Source: Bog-105 sp965277855 | GTDB lineage: Bacteria; Acidobacteriota; Terriglobia; Bryobacterales; Bryobacteraceae | Length of the DNA stretch: 64,000 nt | Assembly: GCA_965277855.1 (NCBI GenBank) | Contig: OZ255847.1 | Span: 5,394,001 to 5,458,000, forward strand | Direction of reading: 5' to 3' | Shown here: one piece after another, positions 8,570 through 19,164 of the stretch | Layout of the letters: each line of letters begins with the position of its first letter | Position numbering within the stretch: position 1 is the stretch's first letter | Notes under the pieces: generated by a model | Database searches by the model: none | Told to the model about the DNA's origin: nothing | What the model saw: the letters and a program-made list of their open reading frames with translations, nothing else | Program-made: the position numbers and the translations under genes

Positions 8570-8691
8570 GGGATCTGAGCGGGGCGGTGGAGGATTTGCA
8601 AGTGTTGCTGCAGGTTGGCTATGAGGTGGCTCAGGCGGACGGGCGTCCGAGTTGGAAGGCGGATGCCGTTTGGCGGCCGAGAAGCCACTAG
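8570..8691 (+). repeat. Detached 3' tail of the M28 peptidase gene
   Basis: A 122-nt near-identical copy of 5366-5487, including the in-frame TAG. It has no open start and is not part of any gene. It points away from the neighbouring beta-propeller tail, so both fragments are 3' ends that have lost their 5' parts at the junction 8543-8569. Confidence 0.9.
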
Positions 8692-8886
8692 TGGTCTGCC
8701 GTAGTGATTTCTTTAACATGAGACCCACACGGGTCTGTTAATTGCGAGCTGACCGGGCGAGTTCGCCGCCGCGCACCCGACCTTCATGCGACGTTCCGGC
8801 GCGACAGAGAAAAGATGAGTCACATTTTTTCGGGCGCGCCACTTCTTTCGACGAAACCAAAATCGTGATGCCGGCGTAAAGCAACC

Positions 8887-11343
8887 ATGACGCTCCGTTT
8901 GCGACATCTGCACCCCGTTGCGGGTCTATTTCTATTTGCGGCCGCTTGCTGTCTTTCCGGCCAGACCCAAGAGAATGCTGATCGATCTTCGACCGTGGCC
9001 CCCACCGCCGCGCAAAGCTACCGCTGGAAGAACGTCCGTATAGTAGGTGGCGGTTTCGTGGATGGTGTGTATTTCCATCCCACGCATCCCGGGCTCAAAT
9101 ATGCCAAGACGGATGTGGGCGGCGCCTATCGCTGGAGCGCGGATATGCAGGATAAGCATTGGGTTCCGCTGCTAGACTTCGTCGGCAGCTTCTATTCTGG
9201 TTTCGACATAGGCGTCGAGAGCCTGGCGCTTGACCCGAATAACCCGAATCGCCTGATTCTGGCGGTCGGTACGTATGTCGATTCCTATGGCGATAACGGC
9301 GCTATTCTTATCTCAGACGACCAGGGGAACCATTTCACGCCTGTTCCGCTGCCTTTCAAACTGGGCAGCAACGACATCGGGCGTAATATCGGGGAACGTC
9401 TGGTGATTGATCCCCTTAACGGCCGGCATTTGTATCTCGGCACTCGTCTGAATGGTCTGCAGGAATCGCAAGACGGGGGACATACCTGGAAGCCGGTGTC
9501 CGGCTTTCCTGTCAAAGGACCAACCAGCAACCCGGAGGATCCCGAGGTGGGCGTGGTCTTTGAGGACTTCCTTCCCGCAGGCGGCGCGGCGTCCAACGGG
9601 AATGCAAAAATTGTTTATATCGGCGTCTCGAGCCCCGGCACCGGCTTATTTTCCAGCCTTTATGTCTCGAGCGATGGCGGCGTGACCTTCGCGCCCGTTC
9701 CCGGACAGCCCACCGGTTATTACCCGAACGCTACGGCCATTGATTTTGTAAACGGCATTCTCTATGTCACGTATGGTGTGAACACCACAGCCGGCTGCGC
9801 GCCGTCCTGCGACCATTCTGGTCCCTATGGCCCGAATGCCGGTCGGGTCTGGGCGTACTCTCTGCCGACGGCGAGCAATCCCCAGGGAACTTGGAGAAAC
9901 ATTACGCCGCCGCAAACTAATCCGGCGGGCGGAGCGTATGGCTTCGGTTCCGTCGCCGTCGATCCGCGTCATCCCAACGCGGTAATGGTTACCACCTTGA
10001 ACAAGTATTATCCCTCGCCCTACGACGATGTTTTCCGCTCCCTCGATTCCGGCATCACGTGGTTCAACCTGGGGACGAACGCGCTGCGAAGCAACAAGAA
10101 GTCGCCCTGGATCAATTTCGGCCAATCGTACGCGGATGGCGGGAATTGGCTGAATCACCTGGCGGTGGATCCATTCGACTCGAATCACGTCCTGTATGGC
10201 GATGGGCAAACGATTTGGGAAATTCTTGATGTGCAACATGCCGATGGCGTGCCCACCACAACCGGCGAAACCGTGCATGGCAACGCCACGCGTTGGACGA
10301 TCGGCGCGTCGGGAATTGAGGAAACGGTTCTGACCGCGCTGGCCAGTCCGCCCTCCGGCCCGGCGCATTTGTTGAGCCAGATGGGAGATCTGGGCGGGTT
10401 CACTCACCTCGATCTGAATCAAAGCCCGAAGGCCGGCCAGCAGGCAAATCCGCGTTTCACCACCGGCACCAGCATCGATTTTGCCGAGCGGCAACCACTC
10501 ATCATGGCCCGCGTGGGAACGCCCGCCTATGGCCAGACGCAGGCGGGAGGGTACTCGTCCGATGGCGGCGTCACCTGGCAGCCTTTTGCCACTCAACCGG
10601 CCGGCGTGAAGCTGGGAGGCGGCTCTGTTGCCGTTTCTGCCGACGGATCAACGCTTCTGTGGATTTCCTCGGATGTGGGTATGCAGCCGGCTTTTTCGAT
10701 CAACCACGGCGCTACCTGGACTCCTGCCGTCGGCGCGCCGGCGCAGATCAATAACTACTCGCAACTGTCCGTTTACTCCGATCGCATCAATCCGAAAAAG
10801 CTTTATATATACGACCCTCAGTACGGGCCGCAAGGCCAGACGCCGATTTACGTGAGCGTCGATGGCGGCCATAACTTCGTTCAAGCGTCGGCACCGACAG
10901 ATTATGCGATTTCGCTGTCAGTCTCATCGGCGGCGGAGGGCGATCTTTGGCTCACATCCTATAACGGATTGTTCCACTCTACCGATTCGGGAATGACCTT
11001 CCAGCAGGTCAGCGGAGTTCAACCTTCTTATCAGCTCGGTTTTGGCGCGCACGCTCCTGGATACCAGTATCCGGCGATTTACATGGTCGGGCAGGTGACC
11101 GGTGATTCGAGTTGTTCGCAGCAGTCGCCTAGCGACGACAGCGACGTGATCACCTATCTCACCAGCCTTTCGAGCCAATGTGTTTACCGTTCCATCGATG
11201 CCGGGAAGACCTTCGTTCGCATCAATGATTTTTCGCATCAGTATGGTTCTTCCCGCGTGATTTCCGGGGACGCTCGCGTATTCGGGCGTGTGTACATCGG
11301 CACGTCCGGGCGCGGTATCGTGCAGGGTGACATCGACCGCTAA
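8887..11343 (+). CDS. GH74-family xyloglucanase, secreted
   Basis: An 818-residue secreted glycoside hydrolase with an N-terminal signal (hydrophobic GLFLFAAACCLSG). The mature start YRWKNVRIVGGGFVDGVYFHP and the block GERLVIDPLNGRHLYLGTR are typical of GH74 tandem seven-bladed propellers. The expected catalytic aspartates are present: D76 in KTDVGGAYRW and D501 in MGDLGGFTHLDL. Repeated S-x-D-x-G-x-T-W turns (SQDGGHTW, SSDGGVTF, SSDGGVTW) mark the blades. It should cut the beta-1,4-glucan backbone of plant xyloglucan outside the cell. The gene is flanked by short direct repeats of the beta-propeller gene tail. Confidence 0.88.
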   Translation: MTLRLRHLHPVAGLFLFAAACCLSGQTQENADRSSTVAPTAAQSYRWKNVRIVGGGFVDGVYFHPTHPGLKYAKTDVGGAYRWSADMQDKHWVPLLDFVGSFYSGFDIGVESLALDPNNPNRLILAVGTYVDSYGDNGAILISDDQGNHFTPVPLPFKLGSNDIGRNIGERLVIDPLNGRHLYLGTRLNGLQESQDGGHTWKPVSGFPVKGPTSNPEDPEVGVVFEDFLPAGGAASNGNAKIVYIGVSSPGTGLFSSLYVSSDGGVTFAPVPGQPTGYYPNATAIDFVNGILYVTYGVNTTAGCAPSCDHSGPYGPNAGRVWAYSLPTASNPQGTWRNITPPQTNPAGGAYGFGSVAVDPRHPNAVMVTTLNKYYPSPYDDVFRSLDSGITWFNLGTNALRSNKKSPWINFGQSYADGGNWLNHLAVDPFDSNHVLYGDGQTIWEILDVQHADGVPTTTGETVHGNATRWTIGASGIEETVLTALASPPSGPAHLLSQMGDLGGFTHLDLNQSPKAGQQANPRFTTGTSIDFAERQPLIMARVGTPAYGQTQAGGYSSDGGVTWQPFATQPAGVKLGGGSVAVSADGSTLLWISSDVGMQPAFSINHGATWTPAVGAPAQINNYSQLSVYSDRINPKKLYIYDPQYGPQGQTPIYVSVDGGHNFVQASAPTDYAISLSVSSAAEGDLWLTSYNGLFHSTDSGMTFQQVSGVQPSYQLGFGAHAPGYQYPAIYMVGQVTGDSSCSQQSPSDDSDVITYLTSLSSQCVYRSIDAGKTFVRINDFSHQYGSSRVISGDARVFGRVYIGTSGRGIVQGDIDR

Positions 11344-11388
11344 GGGTGGATCTGGTTCTATCCTGAGCGCGCTCTGTGCGAGATTGAC

Positions 11389-12399
11389 TTACTTCCCGAC
11401 TTCGAGAATGCTAAACGACCCGGGTACCAGCGGCCCTCGGCGCGGACGGCCACCCGGCGTTTCGGGGACAGGGGCAGGGCCGAATTCTGCGCCGATAAGC
11501 AGGATCTTATTCGTCTTGCTGTCGATCGTCATGGTCTTGGCAGACTTCATTGTCTGAACGTTTTGTTCTACTGCGAATGCCGTCGGGCTGCTCTCTTTGA
11601 TCACGGTGAGAGTGCCGTCGCCCTGTGAACTGAAGGCCTCCATAGTTTTAGGATTGAAGCCGGCGCCATCGACCCCGGTTCCGATGGGCAGAGTCGTGAG
11701 GATCTTGCCGTCACGGGCGTTCATGATGACGCTGACTGCCGGGTTGCGACAGGCCACAAACAAAATTTGATTCTTCACATCGAACGCCATACCGGCTGGT
11801 GTCTTGTTGTCGCCCAACGGGTAGTGAGCTGTGACCTGCATGGTTTTTGCGTCGACAACAGCAACGTTGTCCTTATTTTCGATGTCGACGTAGATGTGTC
11901 CCTTGCCGTCACTAGCAGCTTGTTCGGGTGCGCCACCTAAATCGATCGTTCCTACAATTGATCCGTCTTTGGCATCGATCACCGTGGCATTCGGAGCGGC
12001 ATGGCTGAGAATGTAGACGCGTTGGTTAAACGGGTCGAAGAGAATCCCGTCGGGGTTCCCCTGGACGTCTATGGTTTTGATCTGCTTGAGCGTTTTTGCA
12101 TCCCACATGGCGACGGGTTTGCTGGTGGCGAAGGCGTGATGCGACTTCGGGTCAACCGCTACGCCATGGGCGCTGAAATCGGGAATCTCCTGTACGGGCT
12201 TGAGCGTATCCAGATTGAAGACGGAGATGCGCTTCGTGGGGCCGGAGCGCGGCACGTAGAGTCGGCGATTTCCCGAGTCGGCATAGACGTAGTCAAAACC
12301 GCCATCGCCGCCAACTTTGGCTGTTTGCAGTAGATGGTAGGGTCCGTCAGCGGCCGATAACGCAAACGCCAGCAAACAGAGCACGCTTATATTTCGCAG
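11389..12399 (-). CDS. YVTN-type beta-propeller protein, exported
   Basis: A protein of about 336 residues built from YVTN-like propeller repeats (DYVYADSGNRRLYVP, VYILSHAAPNATVIDAKDGSIV, NQILFVACRNPAVSVIM). It is probably secreted, with a signal peptide ending at SAADG. The start is uncertain. An ATG exists at 12462 but reads through a likely promoter; at 12399 a CTG sits 7 nt after GAGGAG and would give a compact signal peptide (LRNISVLCLLAFALSA). Propellers of this kind are often substrate-binding or scaffolding; no activity is assigned. It is divergent from the GxGYxYP gene and convergent with GH74. Confidence 0.7.
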   Translation of the reverse strand: MRNISVLCLLAFALSAADGPYHLLQTAKVGGDGGFDYVYADSGNRRLYVPRSGPTKRISVFNLDTLKPVQEIPDFSAHGVAVDPKSHHAFATSKPVAMWDAKTLKQIKTIDVQGNPDGILFDPFNQRVYILSHAAPNATVIDAKDGSIVGTIDLGGAPEQAASDGKGHIYVDIENKDNVAVVDAKTMQVTAHYPLGDNKTPAGMAFDVKNQILFVACRNPAVSVIMNARDGKILTTLPIGTGVDGAGFNPKTMEAFSSQGDGTLTVIKESSPTAFAVEQNVQTMKSAKTMTIDSKTNKILLIGAEFGPAPVPETPGGRPRRGPLVPGSFSILEVGK

Positions 12400-12468
12400 G
12401 TGTTTTCTCCTCGCTTGAGTATAGGCCGGGCGCGATATAATCCCGGCGTTGAGGCATTTCACTCCACG

Positions 12469-14460
12469 ATGAGACTACTAAATACCACCCGTCGCCAGTT
12501 TCTCAACGCCAGTGTGACTGGCCTGGGCGCAGTGACGCTCGGGTCACGATTCATGGCGGCTGACGATCCCGAATTATTTTCCGGCCATGCTCTCCCACAC
12601 TTCCCTGAGCCTTACCACTTGGATGTCGGTGCTATCCAATCCTTGAGTGGCGATCAACAGGCATTGTTGACAACGCTGCAGGGCGTGGTGAATCGCAGGC
12701 AGCCTCGGCTGTATTGGATTCCGGGCAGCGATCCGACCGACCAGGACTGGCTCGATACGATTGACATTCCAAATACCAAAGCAGCCGATCCCTGGAGCTT
12801 GATTGGTAAATACCGGCGCGAAATTAGGGGCGCGATTTTGTATGACGTCAACGTGCCAGACACCATCAACGTTGCCACCAGTCTGGCAGGGCTTCAAGAC
12901 GCGGTTATTGCCACGCCGGAACTTGCAGGCGAACTGCGACTGCCGGTAATAGAGGATCTGCGGGGCAAGTTCACAGATAAGTTTGCCGCGTATAATTGGC
13001 TGCTCGATCAGTATTGGCCGCGCCTGAACCATCGCCATGTAGCCGCTATCGGTCCCAGCAGCACCATCTCTGTGCCTGGCGTGCAATGGAAAACTCTGCT
13101 GCAGGTCAGTGAACACGTTCATGATGCATCGAACAAGGCGGTCTATACAGCGGATCTTTCGGGTCTGCTTGGCGGCAAAGCGGTGTACGTGCGATTTCAG
13201 GACGCTTACTCGTCAGAAGGCTGGGGCCCATCGGTGCAGCAGGTGGCCGTGATAGCCGACGGAAAAACCATTGCCTCGTTCCAACCGAGCAGCGACGCCG
13301 AAAAGCCCTTTCTATACGACGCGGATGGCTCTCAGCTTGCCTCTGCGTGGCGCTTCGCCGATAACTCCTCGGACTTCATCTATTCGTTTACGCCTCCTAC
13401 CGGAACCAGAACGCTTACGCTCGAAACATTGATGTGGAATCAATATCTGGTGACCGGTACGAACACCGCACCGGAGGCTCAGGTAGCCAATCCCAATTTC
13501 CGCGACTACATCGTGGCTACCAGATCGATGGTGTTCTGGCTCGATCCGCTGATTCCTGCGGAAGCGTCTCTGTTTGCGGCAATTCTGCAAAAACTTCCGC
13601 CCGATTCGCTTTATCTCGGCTGGTTTCCGCAAGGTCATGAGAGCGAGGGTGTCACGCTCTGCGCCCAGCATTCGGTCGTAATCGGAGCAACCGACTACTT
13701 CCAAAACGGAACCGTATTCGGAGGCGTGCGGGCGGACGTCGAATCCACTCAGCCGGCAGCCCCCTCGACAACACTCCAGAACAAGATCTACGTCACCTTT
13801 ACCATGAGCGAAGGCGACAACCTGCAGTATGATCAGCACCGGATGCGCCAGATTTGGGATGATCCAACGCGCGGCCAGGTACCGATCAACTGGAGCATCG
13901 ATCCTCTTCTGCTCGACGCTGCGCCTAGCATCCTCAGCTACTATCAGCGCACGCAAACCAGTAACGATCTGCTGGTGGTGGGTCCATCTGGCGCAGGGTA
14001 CACCTTCCCCGGCGAGTGGCCGGCCGCGGACTTGGCTCGCTTCACGGAGCGTAGCGGGCGCTACATGCGGCGTACGGGAATGAACGTAATCTATGCGCTC
14101 AATCGCGACAACACGAATAACATCCCGCTAAGCGAGGCGGTGGCGGCGCGGTACATCCAGGATGTCAATCCTCTTGGCATTCTCTATAACTGGGAATCGA
14201 CCAGCCAGTTAAGCTTGCCGGCCAATCTGCCGGTGTTTACCCAGATTGGAATCAGTTCTCTCAGCGACGGGCAAACCGCCATTGCCAACGCCCAGGCTGC
14301 CTGGGACGGTAAATCGCCCGCGTTTCTGGCAATCGGAGTGCTGGCCTGGAATTTGCAGCCATCGGATGTGAACACTCTGGTGAATTCGCTCGGCTCGCAA
14401 TTCGAAGCTGTGCGAGCCGACGTGTTTTTCAATCTGGTTCGCGCCTGGAAGAAGCTGTAG
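12469..14460 (+). CDS. Tat-exported GxGYxYP-family putative glycoside hydrolase
   Basis: A 663-residue protein with a Tat signal (TTRRQFLNASVTGLG). The N-terminal part matches the GxGYxYP N-terminal domain (LTTLQGVVNRRQPRLYW); a beta-sandwich insert lies near residues 205-315. The C-terminal domain holds the family motif as GPSGAGYTFPG together with TFTMSEGDNLQYDQHRM. Members sit in polysaccharide-use loci and are annotated only as putative hydrolases. The start is the ATG at 12469 directly before the Tat motif; a TATAAT at 12436-12441 may be its promoter. Its stop abuts the stop of the convergent peptidase. Confidence 0.85.
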   Translation: MRLLNTTRRQFLNASVTGLGAVTLGSRFMAADDPELFSGHALPHFPEPYHLDVGAIQSLSGDQQALLTTLQGVVNRRQPRLYWIPGSDPTDQDWLDTIDIPNTKAADPWSLIGKYRREIRGAILYDVNVPDTINVATSLAGLQDAVIATPELAGELRLPVIEDLRGKFTDKFAAYNWLLDQYWPRLNHRHVAAIGPSSTISVPGVQWKTLLQVSEHVHDASNKAVYTADLSGLLGGKAVYVRFQDAYSSEGWGPSVQQVAVIADGKTIASFQPSSDAEKPFLYDADGSQLASAWRFADNSSDFIYSFTPPTGTRTLTLETLMWNQYLVTGTNTAPEAQVANPNFRDYIVATRSMVFWLDPLIPAEASLFAAILQKLPPDSLYLGWFPQGHESEGVTLCAQHSVVIGATDYFQNGTVFGGVRADVESTQPAAPSTTLQNKIYVTFTMSEGDNLQYDQHRMRQIWDDPTRGQVPINWSIDPLLLDAAPSILSYYQRTQTSNDLLVVGPSGAGYTFPGEWPAADLARFTERSGRYMRRTGMNVIYALNRDNTNNIPLSEAVAARYIQDVNPLGILYNWESTSQLSLPANLPVFTQIGISSLSDGQTAIANAQAAWDGKSPAFLAIGVLAWNLQPSDVNTLVNSLGSQFEAVRADVFFNLVRAWKKL

Positions 14461-16695
<2,235 letters not shown>

Positions 16696-16800
16696 GATTC
16701 GTCATTGTAGCGAGTGGTGAGCGCACAGGGCACGGCTGCGCGCCGCCGTGCAGCAAAGGGACTCGAGTGTCTTTGGGGCGGGGCGCTTAATCCCGGGCCC

Positions 16801-16825
16801 GTTGTGCGCGCGAGTTCCTCAAAAG
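16801..16825. repeat. 25-nt direct repeat, copy 1
   Basis: Matches 16900-16924 with two differences; the start-to-start distance is 99 nt, a multiple of three, so a 33-residue coding repeat is possible. Shared core: GTTGTGCGCGCG followed by GTTCCTCA. Confidence 0.75.
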
Positions 16826-16899
16826 CAAACACAGGCCGCGATTCCGCGCCACCAGACGAAAGAGGAACTTCGGCGGACTTGGGCGCGGATCGCGAGTCT

Positions 16900-16924
16900 G
16901 TTGTGCGCGCGTGTTCCTCAGAAG
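16900..16924. repeat. 25-nt direct repeat, copy 2
   Basis: Second copy of the element at 16801-16825. Only two copies are seen, with unequal flanks, so this is not a CRISPR. Confidence 0.75.
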
Positions 16925-17063
16925 ATACGAGGCGGTTTTTTGCTACGCAAGCGATTGGCAAACTCGTTTCAGGAAGTAGGTGTAACGTAACAAAGCTCCC
17001 GCTTGTCTTCTTTTAAGGTGACCGTACGAGGGTGACCAACAGTCTTATCGCATGAGGATAAAT

Positions 17064-17336
17064 ATGTTTCGACTTCTAGGCGTATTGTTTTTCAGTACCG
17101 CGCTTTTGGTGCCCGTCGCGGCTCAAGCGCAGGATCACGATGATCACGACCATGGCCAGCAGCGGTATTACGACAGTTCCCACAAGGATTGGCACCAGTG
17201 GAATGACAACGAAGATCACGCGTATCACCAGTTTTTGAAAGACAAGCACATGCATGATCACGATTGGGCGAAGGCCAGCAAGAAGGAACAAAGCCAGTAT
17301 TGGGCCTGGCGGCACGATCATCCGGACGGCCATTAG
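17064..17336 (+). CDS. Small exported His/Asp-rich protein
   Basis: A 90-residue protein with a clean signal peptide (MFRLLGVLFFSTALLVPVAAQA). The mature part starts QDHDDHDHG and is rich in His, Asp and aromatic residues (HKDWHQWNDNEDHAYHQFL, QYWAWRHDHPDGH). Small exported proteins of this look occur in acidobacteria; function is unknown. The His/Asp clusters could bind divalent metal, which is inference. I choose the ATG at 17064, 6 nt after GAGG, over the ATG at 17052. Confidence 0.7.
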   Translation: MFRLLGVLFFSTALLVPVAAQAQDHDDHDHGQQRYYDSSHKDWHQWNDNEDHAYHQFLKDKHMHDHDWAKASKKEQSQYWAWRHDHPDGH

Positions 17337-17353
17337 GAGTAGGAGCTTCTGGG

Positions 17354-18718
17354 TTAAGGCGTAGAAGTGGGCTGTGGATCGGGTTTGGGCAGAACAAATT
17401 CGATCCAGCCGTCCATCATTTCTTCATACGACGGCTCGCCCCAGCGAATGGTCTTGGTCGGGTCCGGATTGCCGCGGTTATTGGCTGAGTTGTCGAAATG
17501 AGCAGTGATGAAAATACGAGTGCCCTTCTCCACGGGAACGGGCCGGGCGAGCTTATATTCGGTCTGCCAGTTGAAGTCGTAATTCGGCACTGAGACCAGG
17601 GTTTCGCGGTGGCCGTCCGGGTGAAGGGCTTCGAACTTCATATCTTTGCCGCGAAGATGCATGTGAGCTGTGTACGACATGAGATCGACGTCGCGGGGAA
17701 AAGTGTAACAAGCCGTCACCTTGTGGTCAGCATCCCCGGCGGGGATTTTGAAGAGAAAGTTGGAGATGTCGACTCGGCGGAGCGGCTGTTTCGGCGGCTC
17801 TTTCGAGAAGATCAGGCCGACGCTGGTGCGATCAATCTCGGGCTTTGTAAGACCTGCGGCGTTGTAGTGAATTTGAAATTCGAGGGTGGCGCCTTTGGGG
17901 ACTTTGCGGGCGTATCCATCGGCGAAGACATCGGGCGCCTTGCCGGGAAGATACGAGCCGAGAATATTGCTTTCCTGCGGTTTCTTACCGGCAAAGTTAC
18001 CGCCGTCCGGCGTGGCGCAGCCGTCATCGACCACCGGCATGGCGGGGTTGATATGATGCAGGCCCCCCGCTTGGATGATCGGTTCGATGGCATTGCCTGA
18101 CGGTTTGGCGACCGCGGCCGCTGGCTTCGGCGCGTATACGTAGACGTGAGCGTGGTGGACAATGCGCCGGTTGCCGGGTTTGAGTTCGACGGCGGAAACC
18201 CAGCGGTCTTCGGAGAAGTTGGTGGGGGAGCGGAGATAGACGTACTGATCGGGATCGCCGGGTTTGACGGTAAAGTCGCTGGGGATGGCAATGATGGCTT
18301 CGGGCTTGCCGATTTTCCACCCTTCGGGATAGTTGGGTTGAGCCGGAAGGTCAGCGGCGTTGCCTTCCGGAGCGCCCGACTCCGCCCATTGCTTAATAAT
18401 CGAGATCTCCGCTGGGCTGAGGCGGGGATCGTTGGAAAAGTAGCCGGGTTGAGAGTCCGCCTGCCAGGGCGGCATCTTGTGCGTGACGACCGCCTCCTTC
18501 ATGGCCACCGCCCACGGACGGGCAGCTTTATAGGTCAGGAGCGACATGGGAGCGATGTCGTTCGGATGGTGGCAACCGGTGCAGTGTTTGTAAAGAATAG
18601 GCGCAACGTCGTGGCTGAATGTAGGGGCAGCTTGAGCGTTTGCGAGGGAAGCGGCAGCGAACAAACAGGCAACGAAGCGCACTAGGACTGTTGTATGCGA
18701 GTTACGCGTGGAATGCAA
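17354..18718 (-). CDS. Cytochrome c fused to copper type II monooxygenase-like domain
   Basis: A 454-residue secreted protein. After the signal (VACLFAAASLANAQA), residues about 33-130 form a small cytochrome with one heme motif (HCTGCHH) and MPPWQAD. The remainder resembles the two copper domains of peptidylglycine/dopamine-type monooxygenases: IVHHAHVYV supplies a His pair and YTAHMHLRGKDM a His-x-His site. The protein could feed electrons from the heme to the copper sites; that is inference. A paralogue lies at 46938-48323. It is divergent from a small hypothetical gene and convergent with the His-rich gene. Confidence 0.8.
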   Translation of the reverse strand: MHSTRNSHTTVLVRFVACLFAAASLANAQAAPTFSHDVAPILYKHCTGCHHPNDIAPMSLLTYKAARPWAVAMKEAVVTHKMPPWQADSQPGYFSNDPRLSPAEISIIKQWAESGAPEGNAADLPAQPNYPEGWKIGKPEAIIAIPSDFTVKPGDPDQYVYLRSPTNFSEDRWVSAVELKPGNRRIVHHAHVYVYAPKPAAAVAKPSGNAIEPIIQAGGLHHINPAMPVVDDGCATPDGGNFAGKKPQESNILGSYLPGKAPDVFADGYARKVPKGATLEFQIHYNAAGLTKPEIDRTSVGLIFSKEPPKQPLRRVDISNFLFKIPAGDADHKVTACYTFPRDVDLMSYTAHMHLRGKDMKFEALHPDGHRETLVSVPNYDFNWQTEYKLARPVPVEKGTRIFITAHFDNSANNRGNPDPTKTIRWGEPSYEEMMDGWIEFVLPKPDPQPTSTP

Positions 18719-18789
18719 GGCGGGAAAATTCTCTGTCAGAGAAAAGTGAGAGGAATACCGGCAGTTTTAGACTCTTCCTACAGAATCGA

Positions 18790-18966
18790 ATGCAACAAAT
18801 GAGACAGGAACGGCCTTTGAGACACGAACCGATGTACCAACTGCGATTGTTGGGCGAGGGCATGGACGAAGTCATTCTGTCGCTGGAAACGCGGCTGCTG
18901 GAAAGCGCGATGGAATTGCGGCAGATTCGCGACGGATGGAGCGAGGGAACCCGGATCCTGGCATAA
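18790..18966 (+). CDS. Small hypothetical protein
   Basis: About 58 residues starting MQQMRQERPLRHEPMYQLRL and continuing as a charged helix (ILSLETRLLESAMELRQIRD). No family recognised. It is followed directly by two terminator-like hairpins, which supports a real short transcript. A shorter version from the internal ATG before YQLRLLGEG is possible. Confidence 0.4.
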   Translation: MQQMRQERPLRHEPMYQLRLLGEGMDEVILSLETRLLESAMELRQIRDGWSEGTRILA

Positions 18967-18974
18967 TCCCCGAC

Positions 18975-19016
18975 AACGCCCGGTTGCGAGGCGTTTACTA
19001 ATAGTTTTTTCAATTT
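18975..19016 (+). terminator. Hairpin plus T-run, first of two
   Basis: AACGCC at 18975-18980 pairs with GGCGTT at 18990-18995 across a 9-nt loop; a TTTTTT run follows near 19005-19010. It lies just after the small hypothetical gene. Confidence 0.55.
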
Positions 19017-19019
19017 TCA

Positions 19020-19059
19020 GGTTGGCGGCTGCGAAGTTTGCGGTTTGCCAACCTTTTTT
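19020..19059 (+). terminator. Rho-independent terminator, second of two
   Basis: GGTTGGC (19020-19026) pairs perfectly with GCCAACC (19047-19053) and is followed by six T. Two tandem terminators separate the small gene from the gluconate-dehydrogenase-like operon, unless this one acts as an attenuator of that operon. Confidence 0.75.
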
Positions 19060-19164
19060 CGTTGTGGGGAGGCGCAGTCGTTTTCCTGGGTTCGTTCCTT
19101 GAAATTTGCCAGACTGGAGCGAAGCACACTTTCTATTCCGGAATTTGTGAGGAGTTCCTGAACC

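Larger units (their letters stand above)
16696..17063. other. Intergenic region with a degenerate internal repeat
   Basis: No convincing gene lies in these 368 bases. Both strands have short open frames, but neither gives a recognisable protein. The region contains a 25-nt direct repeat (16801 and 16900) and ends in the leader of the His-rich gene. It may be the remnant of a repeated, once-coding element. Confidence 0.5.

Noticed and set aside
8721..8736. Hairpin AGACCC-ACAC-GGGTCT as a terminator
   Set aside because: No T-run follows and no gene ends just upstream; it may be chance.
16801..16924. CRISPR-like repeat pair
   Set aside because: Only two copies, imperfect, with a 74-nt gap and no cas genes.
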